Shown here: positions 6,460 to 12,724 of the stretch, one piece after another | How positions within the stretch are numbered: position 1 is the first letter of the stretch | Layout of the letters: each line of letters starts with the position of its first letter | DNA from: Pseudomonadota bacterium | GTDB taxonomy: Bacteria; Desulfobacterota; Desulfovibrionia; Desulfovibrionales; Desulfovibrionaceae | Length of the DNA stretch: 12,724 bases | Direction: 5' to 3' | Assembly (NCBI GenBank): GCA_018822065.1 | Contig: JAHJKV010000470.1 | Span: forward strand, 1 to 12,724 | Program-made: the position numbers and the translations under genes | The notes under the pieces: model-generated | Databases searched by the model: none | Told to the model about the DNA's origin: nothing | Seen by the model: the letters and a program-made list of their open reading frames with translations, nothing else

Positions 6460-7887
6460 CTATCCGTGAATCCACTCGGCCAGAGCGGGCGGGGTGGGAC
6501 AACCGCTGAGATGCACCAGTTGGCAGGCAGCGGTCAGTTCGACACCATTTTGCAGGATGGAAACAGGCCGGTCCGATGAGACCGCGACCACAATGACATC
6601 GTCATGGGCGGCGGAGAACCGCAGGGCCGAGTTGTAGCGAGCCCCCCTTGCCCGGTTTTCACCAGGCACACTCAGCCCGTCAAGCAGGCAACCAAACCCA
6701 GAAAGCTTCAGATCCCTGCCTATATGCAGGGCACCGTCCACCTTGGAAAGAGACCGGGCAAGTTGCAAAAAGCGCTCCTGCCGCAAGTCCAGCCGATGCA
6801 CCAGGTGCTGGCCCGGGATTTCCAGCCCATCGTCCGAAAAATCCAGCACAAAGGCTGCCCCGTGCCGACGTTCAGCCGCGCTGGCCACCAACCGGGCAAC
6901 GATCTGCATCAATGTATGCTGCTCCGAAAGGGACAGCCGTGTTTCCACCAGCTTGAGCTCAAGTTCCACCAGATTGGCCTGACGGTTGGACGCTGCAAAG
7001 GTCCCGTCTGCAAAGCTGCACACCATTCTGTTGTTCAACCACAAGAACCCGTGCGTTGCCCTGAACTCCGCTATGATGGCACTATCTGGTGCACTTCCCG
7101 TAGCAATGCCTACGATGGTCTGGCCGTCGGAAACCAATTTCCGCTCGCTGTTTTCCACGCTTTGCAACATCTTGCGCACATGCTTGTGGTTGGCCAGGAG
7201 CGGACGCTCCAAATCAGGGAACAAGGCCAGGAAATTCATGTTGTAAAGCTCGCTGGGCTCCACAAAGGCGATTTCGCCAACATGGGCAGCGCCCTCTTCC
7301 ATGGTTTTGGAAATGCCAAGCACAGCATCCAGGAGGGGATAGACCCGGAGCCGGGTGTCGAGCTTGCCCATGGAACTGCGCTCTTCCACGAGATAGTCGC
7401 GGATGGCATGAACGGCACATTGCTGGAGCACATACCCGGCCGTATCGATGCTCATGACATTCTGGGTTTCATAGTTCTGGGCAAAGAGGCGGATGGCATA
7501 TTCCAGCCACATGCGGATTGGTCCCAGGGAGCACATGTCCTGATGTTCCTCGGTAAACCAGACCTGAAAGGCCACGGAATCGCTTCTGCCCCCATGAGCC
7601 ACGATGCCGGACAACTGGAGTTCCTTGAGCTCGGTCAGGGTCAGAAACTCCATTCCCTCCGCGTAGGGCGGTTCTTTTCGCCATGCCTGGGAGTAGATAA
7701 AAAAATCCTGAAGCTTTGGTTCATGTCCTCGCAACAGATCCATGGGGTCGTAGATGTGCAAGGGGCCGTCATGCTTGAACGCATAGATCATCGCCGCACG
7801 GGTGGGTCGCGAAAAATGTCCCAACCCGTCACGCAGGCCGTCCAGGATATGGAACAAACAGATATTGGCAAACCGCTCACCCCGCAT
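6460..7887 (-). CDS. DAC-domain protein, putative diadenylate cyclase with N-terminal sensor region (DACNV-like)
   Basis: The 475-residue protein ends in a DisA_N/DAC domain (about 320-452), the fold that makes c-di-AMP from two ATP. Landmarks are RHGAAFVLDF (341-350), the conserved DGA motif in KVDGALHI (D384-G385-A386), and RGARYNSALRFSA (414-426) at the place of the canonical G-T-R-H-R-A-A motif, followed by DDVIVVAVSSDRPVSILQNG. The second motif therefore reads RYN (417-419) instead of RHR; only the first arginine is kept. The first 320 residues form a large region without membrane segments, resembling the probable sensor domain DACNV found before some DAC domains; that name is from memory of the family. 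Start ATG 7885-7887 follows GGAGGGAGG, a very strong site; an in-frame TTG 13 codons upstream lacks one. The gene lies 99 nt downstream of the RND permease on the same strand. Cyclase activity is plausible but unproven because of the altered motif. Confidence 0.8.
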   Translation of the reverse strand: MRGERFANICLFHILDGLRDGLGHFSRPTRAAMIYAFKHDGPLHIYDPMDLLRGHEPKLQDFFIYSQAWRKEPPYAEGMEFLTLTELKELQLSGIVAHGGRSDSVAFQVWFTEEHQDMCSLGPIRMWLEYAIRLFAQNYETQNVMSIDTAGYVLQQCAVHAIRDYLVEERSSMGKLDTRLRVYPLLDAVLGISKTMEEGAAHVGEIAFVEPSELYNMNFLALFPDLERPLLANHKHVRKMLQSVENSERKLVSDGQTIVGIATGSAPDSAIIAEFRATHGFLWLNNRMVCSFADGTFAASNRQANLVELELKLVETRLSLSEQHTLMQIVARLVASAAERRHGAAFVLDFSDDGLEIPGQHLVHRLDLRQERFLQLARSLSKVDGALHIGRDLKLSGFGCLLDGLSVPGENRARGARYNSALRFSAAHDDVIVVAVSSDRPVSILQNGVELTAACQLVHLSGCPTPPALAEWIHG

Positions 7888-7905
7888 GAAACCTCCCTCC
7901 AAAAA

Positions 7906-7934
7906 ATAGTATTTCAGGTGAAACAATCGCCCAA
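7906..7934 (-). promoter_or_regulatory. Candidate promoter for the DAC gene
   Basis: On the minus strand TTGGGC (7934-7929) and TACTAT (7911-7906) are 17 bp apart. The -10 matches five of six positions, the -35 only three. Transcription would begin near 7899, leaving a very short leader that just keeps the second part of the ribosome binding site. If real, the DAC gene is not wholly dependent on read-through from the pump operon. Confidence 0.3.
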
Positions 7935-7986
7935 ATCCACCGGGCTGTCCAGAGCGGACACTTATTACCTTATTGCGTGGTTCATT

Positions 7987-10900
7987 TCAGCCCGTTTTGC
8001 GACGGCGCTCAGAATACCCCATGAGCAGATCCCACATGACCGGGACCATGAAGATGGAGAGCCCAGTGGCCGTGCACAGACCAGTGACAAAGGTGGTAGC
8101 CATGGTGGACCAGACATTGGAATAATAGGGAAAGCCAAGGGCCATGGGCAGGAGCCCCAGGGTGGTGGTGGCCGTGGTCAGCAGGATGGGGCGCAGGCGC
8201 ACCCGCACTCCTTCAAAGATGGCTTCGCTTCGGCTCAGACCCGCAGCATAGCGCTTGTTGATAAAATCAAGCAACACCAGGGAATCGTTCACCACCACCC
8301 CGGCGACGCCAATGGTGGCGATGAAGCTGTTTATCGTGAAAAGGCTCCGGCTGAGAACGACTCCAAAAACCACCCCGATCAAGGCGAAAACAATGGCCGA
8401 GATGATGATTACCGGCTGGATATAGGAATGAAACTGGCAGGCGAGAATGGTATAGATGAGCAATACCGAGATCATGAAGGCATAGGCCAGGGAGGTGAAG
8501 GATTTACCCGTGGACTCAAACTCTCCGGCAAAGTCCACTGTTGCGCCAGGATATTGATCGCGGATGGTTTCATAGAAGCTGCGAACCTTGTAGGCCACCT
8601 CCTGAGCCGAAACCGGAGCCCCGGGGGTGACGTCTGCGGTCATGGTGATGGCCCGCTGCCCCTGGTAGCGGTTCAACTGACCGGGCTCGCGGTAGGTACG
8701 AACAGCGCAGAGATCCCCCAGGCGCACTGGACCGCTGTCATGTTCTAACACTGGGATATCCAGGGCTTGTTCCGGCTGCTCCAGGGCCTTCGGGTCGATC
8801 TTCAACCGCAGGTCCACGTCTTCGTCCGAGAGCCGGTATTTGCCAACAAACCGCCCGTCCAGGACTGATGCCGCCAACCCTGCCACCTGGTCCACTCCGA
8901 GTCCATATTCGGCAATGCGCGCCCGGTTCGGCTCAAAGCGAAACACTCGGTTGGGCGTTCCGCTGTCCACCTGCAACCCCACCAGATGCAGAGCCAGGTC
9001 CGGGGAGCCGGTGACAAAATTCCAGACCGCGTCCTTCAGGGCGCTCACCGAGTTGAAATCAGATCCGAGGATACGGATATTGACCGCCTTCCCGGCCGGG
9101 GGACCGGTCTTTTCCGGCCAGACCCGCAGCGTCCACCCCCCCTGCTCAAAGGGCCTCAACTGCTCCCGCATCCAGTTCAAGTAGCGCAGGGGGTCGTTGT
9201 CCGGATTGCCAGGAAAATCCTGATCCTCCTTGGCAGGCATTTCCACGATGACGAACGCGCTATTGGTTCCGTAAACGTTCTCGTAGTCATCATTCATGAC
9301 CATGCCGGCCAGACAGGTGGCATTCTTGGCCACGCCCCCGCCCATAGCAGCGATGAACCGGGAGAGGTCCTTGCCCTTGGTTGCGGTCTCATGGAGGGAA
9401 GTCCCGGCAGGTCCAATGAGATCAACATAGAAGAGATTGTAGTCGTCCGGGAAGAATTTGATCCGTACGATCCTTGCCTTGCCAGCCACCGAGACCCCCA
9501 ACATCAGCACCGCCACCACAAAGCTCCCCAGCACTATCCCCAGGCTGGCCATCCGGTGACGCAGGACATAGGTCAACAGGCCATTCACCCTCTGTCGCAG
9601 ACGAAGCATGAACCGTGGTTCGGGGCGTTCCCTCTGTTCACTGCGGGACATGTTTGCAGCACCCGGCCACTCCAGGACATGGGAGGGCAAGATGATAAGG
9701 CATTCCACCAGGGAGGCCATGATGGCAAAGGAAACCGCCTTGGGGACCTGGGCGAAAAACTCCCCGATGCTGCCGGTCATGATCAGCATGGGCAGAAAGG
9801 CCGCAACGGTGGTCGTAGTTGCGGATAGGACCGGGAGAAAAACCTCGGTCGTGCCATCAACCACGGCCTGACGGAGCTCCTTCCCCTCTTGCAGATGCCT
9901 GTAGATATTCTCCACCACCACTATGGCATCATCCACGATGATACCCGACACCAATACGAAGGAGAACAAGGTGATCTCATTGAGGGAATTGTCGGTGACC
10001 CACATGAAGATCATGGTTACCAGGAAGGAAAAGGGAATCCCCGCCGTAGTCAACGCCGCATTTCGGAAGCCCATGACCCACCAGAGGATTCCTGAGACCA
10101 GGATGATCCCAGCCAGCAGGTTCATGCCCAGGGTGGACATGGATTCGTCGATGTATACCCGCTGATCCTGGGTGAGTACCGCATGCACCCCCTCCTTGAC
10201 CAACACGGGTTCATACCCGTCCACAACTTCGCGCACCCGGTCGGAGATATCTAGGGCGTTGCCCTCCGGGGTCTTGCGAACCTTGAGGGAAACGGAATCC
10301 TGCCCGTTCACCGAGGACATGATGAAGGGATCGCGGTAGGAAACCTTGGCACCGGAGAGCACATCTCCAACAGTCACGAACGAGCCATCCGAGTCACTGC
10401 GGACAATAACTGCAGCCACATCTTCCCGGCTTCTAAACCGCTGGTCCACAACTATGACGTACTCCCCGTCAAGGGACTGGAAATCACCGGCGGGGATGGA
10501 GACATTGGCCGCTTGGAGGGCTGCGGAAACATCGTTGTAGGTCACCCCAAAGCGCATCAACCGCTCGGGGTCGAGTTCCACATGAAATTCGCGGGTAAAC
10601 TCCCCGTCGATGGTCACGTCCTTGACCCCGTCAATACGCTCAAGCCTGAGCTTCAACTCGTCGCCCATGAGCGAAAGTGCCCGGTTGGTGCGGTTCCCAA
10701 CCAGGTTCACGTTGATCACGGGCAGCCATTCGTTGACGTCGATCTTGGTAAAATAGGGGGGGTCCATGCTCGCAGGCAGATCGTTCTGGATGCCCAGCAC
10801 CTTGAACCGCAGTTCAGCATAGAGATGGTTGTAGTCCGAGTCGTCCAGAAACTTGACCAGAACCGAACTGCGTTCCCGAAATGACCTGGAACGAACGTAT

Positions 10901-11136
10901 TCGACGTTCTCCAGATCATCCAGGGCGTCTTCGATCTTTCGCGTGACCAGGGTCTCCACTTCCTCTGGGCTCGCCCCCGGCAGGAAGCCGGTGATGATCA
11001 CCTTGCCCATGGCCACATTGGGATAGCGCTCAACAGCCACGTCGAACACGCAGAAGGCGCCCACAACCATGAGCATGACAAAGACCAGATTGATGAAAAC
11101 CGTCTGCTTGAGCGTGAAATGAACCAGCGGCTTCAC
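7987..11136 (-). CDS. RND efflux transporter permease (AcrB-like)
   Basis: At 1049 residues this has the normal length and plan of an AcrB-type inner-membrane pump: an N-terminal membrane helix (about 12-32), a large periplasmic loop (33-330), five or six helices (335-560, with a linker near 495-520), a second periplasmic loop (565-880) and final helices (885-1040). It exchanges protons for outward movement of substrate and should form a trimer with the adaptor encoded upstream. The proton-relay aspartates in helix 4 are present (D402, D403 in GIIVDDAIVVVEN). The helix-10 lysine of AcrB (in AKNA) is absent; the matching segment reads VVVNDSLVLLDF (948-959). The start is GTG 11134-11136 with AGGGGG a few nt upstream, nine nt after the adaptor stop, so translation is probably coupled. 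Substrates cannot be predicted; drugs, bile-type compounds or solvents are all possible. Confidence 0.95.
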   Translation of the reverse strand: MKPLVHFTLKQTVFINLVFVMLMVVGAFCVFDVAVERYPNVAMGKVIITGFLPGASPEEVETLVTRKIEDALDDLENVEYVRSRSFRERSSVLVKFLDDSDYNHLYAELRFKVLGIQNDLPASMDPPYFTKIDVNEWLPVINVNLVGNRTNRALSLMGDELKLRLERIDGVKDVTIDGEFTREFHVELDPERLMRFGVTYNDVSAALQAANVSIPAGDFQSLDGEYVIVVDQRFRSREDVAAVIVRSDSDGSFVTVGDVLSGAKVSYRDPFIMSSVNGQDSVSLKVRKTPEGNALDISDRVREVVDGYEPVLVKEGVHAVLTQDQRVYIDESMSTLGMNLLAGIILVSGILWWVMGFRNAALTTAGIPFSFLVTMIFMWVTDNSLNEITLFSFVLVSGIIVDDAIVVVENIYRHLQEGKELRQAVVDGTTEVFLPVLSATTTTVAAFLPMLIMTGSIGEFFAQVPKAVSFAIMASLVECLIILPSHVLEWPGAANMSRSEQRERPEPRFMLRLRQRVNGLLTYVLRHRMASLGIVLGSFVVAVLMLGVSVAGKARIVRIKFFPDDYNLFYVDLIGPAGTSLHETATKGKDLSRFIAAMGGGVAKNATCLAGMVMNDDYENVYGTNSAFVIVEMPAKEDQDFPGNPDNDPLRYLNWMREQLRPFEQGGWTLRVWPEKTGPPAGKAVNIRILGSDFNSVSALKDAVWNFVTGSPDLALHLVGLQVDSGTPNRVFRFEPNRARIAEYGLGVDQVAGLAASVLDGRFVGKYRLSDEDVDLRLKIDPKALEQPEQALDIPVLEHDSGPVRLGDLCAVRTYREPGQLNRYQGQRAITMTADVTPGAPVSAQEVAYKVRSFYETIRDQYPGATVDFAGEFESTGKSFTSLAYAFMISVLLIYTILACQFHSYIQPVIIISAIVFALIGVVFGVVLSRSLFTINSFIATIGVAGVVVNDSLVLLDFINKRYAAGLSRSEAIFEGVRVRLRPILLTTATTTLGLLPMALGFPYYSNVWSTMATTFVTGLCTATGLSIFMVPVMWDLLMGYSERRRKTG

Positions 11137-11145
11137 AAATGCCCC

Positions 11146-12237
11146 CTACCCGCTGCTCTCGGGGAGCAGCAAGAAAACGTCGCCCGGCGAAACCTCCTCG
11201 GCGGATACCCTGCGCGAACCGTCGGACCCACTGCCGAGGAGCAACACCTTGACCCGGATACCATCCGGCTTGACCAGAAAATAGTCTTCATAGGCCCGAA
11301 CCAATGCCGAGGCCGGAACCGTCACCGCTCCGCCCGGGTCCGGCAAATCAATGGTCAATTCCGTGCGGATGCCACCCCGGAATGGGAAGTCGCCCTCCAG
11401 GATGACGAGATCGACATTGATCTTGCGCGATTCAGGGTCAAATCCAGGGGCTTCACGCAGCAGTCTTGCTGGTACCGTGGCATGCAATTCGGGCAGAGCC
11501 AGGATCACTGTCTCGCCCATTTTCTTCAATCCATCAAGTTCGGGCAATGAGAGCGCGAAGGGCACCAACAGTTCGTTGTAGTTCCCGACCTCGCCCACAG
11601 CCTGCCCACGGGTGATCCACTGCCCCGGCTCGATCATCCGCTGGCTCACCCTCCAGCCGGGCGTGGCCGTGAAGGTGAACCGCTTGAGCCGCTCTTCCAG
11701 GCGCTGCCCTTCCAATCGCAATCCCCGGAGTTGCTGGTTGGCAGCCCCATGATCGCGTGCATGGCTGTCCAGGGTGGCCTGGGCGGCATTGTCATTTTTG
11801 ACCAGGCTGTCGTAGCGCTTGAGTTCCTTGGAATAGAAAGAGACATCCCCAGCCAGCCGGGCTTGCTCCGTCCGGTTCTGGGCCAGATCCAACTCGATGA
11901 AGGTGGTGTCCAGTCGGGCGAAGACGCCGTCCTCGCCGATGGCATCGCCCAGGTCCACCGGTATCTCCACGACACGCCCTTCTTCCTCGCTGACCAGGGT
12001 CAGGGAGGTTCGGGCTCGGGTAAACCCGGTCAGGGTGACGGTTCGGGCTGCCGGTTCGGCCTGGAAGGTGCGCGCACCCGTCGGTCCGGAAGCGACAGGA
12101 GCAGCGGCAACGGTGGGAGCGGGTTGAGCCTGCGGAACCGTTCCCTCTGCATTCCCGGCCTCCTCCGACCCGGAACATCCAGCGAAAAGCAGCACAGCGG
12201 CAACAAGGGCCACGTCTCGCCATGACCAACGGTTCAT
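11146..12237 (-). CDS. RND periplasmic adaptor (HlyD/membrane-fusion family) lipoprotein
   Basis: This 363-residue protein links the RND permease to an outer-membrane channel. It begins with a lipoprotein signal (VALVAAVLLFAGC) whose lipobox LFAG-C puts the lipidated cysteine at C21, so it is anchored in a membrane facing the periplasm. A low-complexity A/P/V linker (about 24-58) follows. The first lipoyl half is seen in EEEGRVVEIPVDLGDAIGED (84-103), a helical hairpin spans about 113-187, and the second half follows with PGQWITRGQAVGEVGN (204-219). Beta-barrel and membrane-proximal parts run to the end (VTVPASALVRAYEDYFLVKPDG, 305-326). The helical hairpin is short, as in many adaptors of environmental bacteria. 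ATG 12235-12237 follows GAGGAGGGGG. It is second in the operon, 29 nt after the TetR gene and nine nt before the permease. Confidence 0.93.
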   Translation of the reverse strand: MNRWSWRDVALVAAVLLFAGCSGSEEAGNAEGTVPQAQPAPTVAAAPVASGPTGARTFQAEPAARTVTLTGFTRARTSLTLVSEEEGRVVEIPVDLGDAIGEDGVFARLDTTFIELDLAQNRTEQARLAGDVSFYSKELKRYDSLVKNDNAAQATLDSHARDHGAANQQLRGLRLEGQRLEERLKRFTFTATPGWRVSQRMIEPGQWITRGQAVGEVGNYNELLVPFALSLPELDGLKKMGETVILALPELHATVPARLLREAPGFDPESRKINVDLVILEGDFPFRGGIRTELTIDLPDPGGAVTVPASALVRAYEDYFLVKPDGIRVKVLLLGSGSDGSRRVSAEEVSPGDVFLLLPESSG

Positions 12238-12266
12238 ACCCCCTCCTCAGCAATCAGCAAAACATG

Positions 12267-12724
12267 TCAGGCCCGGCGAGTGGTAAAGGCGACCACCTTG
12301 TCCGCCAGTTCATTCACATCCAGATCTCCCGCCAGGGCGTCCAGCCTTTTTTTCACCGCCAGATTGGCCAGTCCGTGCATGGTGGACCAGATGGCGAAAA
12401 CCAAGGTATCGACATCCTCATCGCCAAAACATTTGCAGGCAACACATTCCGCCACGTCTTTGCGGAACATGTCGAAAGTCTCTTGCGGCCGAGCGGCCCA
12501 TTCGCCACCCAGGGCCACGGTGCTCGGCCCCATGTTGAACATGAGCTCGAACCAGTCCGGTTCCTCCAGGGCAAATTGCACATAGAAACGTGCGGCTCTC
12601 CGCACCCGTTCCAATGGATCCTCCAGGGGAATAAACTTTTTCTGCCGCTCAATAAAGAACCCAAAGGCCTCATGGCGCAAGGCCGAGAGGATTTCCTTCT
12701 TGTTCTCAAAATACCTGTAGATGG
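12267..12724 (-). CDS. TetR-family repressor with WHG-type C-terminal domain (partial, N-terminus cut)
   Basis: The last 151 codons are present; the 5' end lies beyond the right edge. The first visible residues, IYRYFENKKEILSALRHEAFGFF, are the recognition helix end and helix 4 of a TetR_N DNA-binding domain. The rest is a ligand-binding domain of the WHG type: FYVQFALEEPDWFELMFNM followed by IWSTMHGLANLAVKKRL, where W, H and G are in the usual spacing. A protein of about 190-200 residues is expected in full. As first gene of the TetR-adaptor-permease unit it is probably the local repressor of the pump, released by a pump substrate; its operator would lie right of the window. A TTG at 12678-12680 could be mistaken for the start, but the frame stays open and conserved beyond it. 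Confidence 0.92.
   Translation of the reverse strand, partial: IYRYFENKKEILSALRHEAFGFFIERQKKFIPLEDPLERVRRAARFYVQFALEEPDWFELMFNMGPSTVALGGEWAARPQETFDMFRKDVAECVACKCFGDEDVDTLVFAIWSTMHGLANLAVKKRLDALAGDLDVNELADKVVAFTTRRA

Noticed and set aside
2170..7887. A combined c-di-GMP and c-di-AMP signalling locus.
   Set aside because: The two genes are 3 kb apart, on opposite strands and separated by unrelated transcription units; co-location alone does not support a joint system.
6604..8748. A 714-codon open frame on the plus strand.
   Set aside because: It runs antisense across two well-supported genes (DAC and RND permease), has an odd Q/H/G-rich composition and resembles no family; it is a by-product of GC-rich codon use.
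9136..10762. Runs of seven C (9136-9142) and seven G (10756-10762) in the RND gene as slippage sites.
   Set aside because: Seven bases is short for frequent slippage and unremarkable at this GC content; only the ten-base run stands out.

Overview
The window looks like a piece of chromosome from a Gram-negative bacterium of moderately high GC. Gene content and style (soluble multi-PAS hybrid kinase, many dispersed signalling genes, a perfect sigma-54 promoter, RND export machinery) suggest a deltaproteobacterium of the Desulfovibrio type. That assignment is a judgement from gene content, not from a marker gene. No tRNA, rRNA, CRISPR array, insertion sequence or integrase is visible.

Layout, left to right: (1) the last 46 codons of a DUF885-type protein on the plus strand, ending in a stop codon inside a hairpin loop; (2) a convergent, secreted DUF4139 protein on the minus strand; (3) a 564-bp non-coding stretch with an AT-rich island, a minus-strand -10 box for the DUF4139 gene, a plus-strand promoter candidate and a leader hairpin; (4) a plus-strand diguanylate cyclase (GGDEF) without the product-inhibition site; (5) tail-to-tail with it, an 832-residue soluble hybrid histidine kinase (PAS-PAS-PAS-HisKA-HATPase-REC) whose receiver domain is encoded across a run of ten G; (6) a 357-bp divergent intergenic region with several palindromes and a consensus sigma-54 promoter; (7) a 93-residue acidic protein of unknown function driven by that promoter and closed by a strong intrinsic terminator; (8) a minus-strand block, read right to left: TetR/WHG regulator (cut by the window edge), lipoprotein membrane-fusion subunit, RND permease, then 99 bp later a protein with a C-terminal diadenylate cyclase (DAC) domain.

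How the genes may work together: the TetR, adaptor and permease genes form a standard efflux operon (gaps of 29 and 9 nt). Its outer-membrane channel is not in the window. The DAC gene may be read through from the pump operon or from its own promoter just upstream. The hybrid kinase and the sigma-54 gene share a divergent control region, but no sigma-54 activator is encoded here, so the link between them is only suggested.

The points most worth a second look are the G10 tract, where loss of one G gives an immediate stop that removes the end of the receiver domain; the sigma-54-driven orphan gene and its upstream palindromes; and the DAC domain in which the usual RHR motif reads RYN. I do not see a clearly new multi-gene defence or mobile system.
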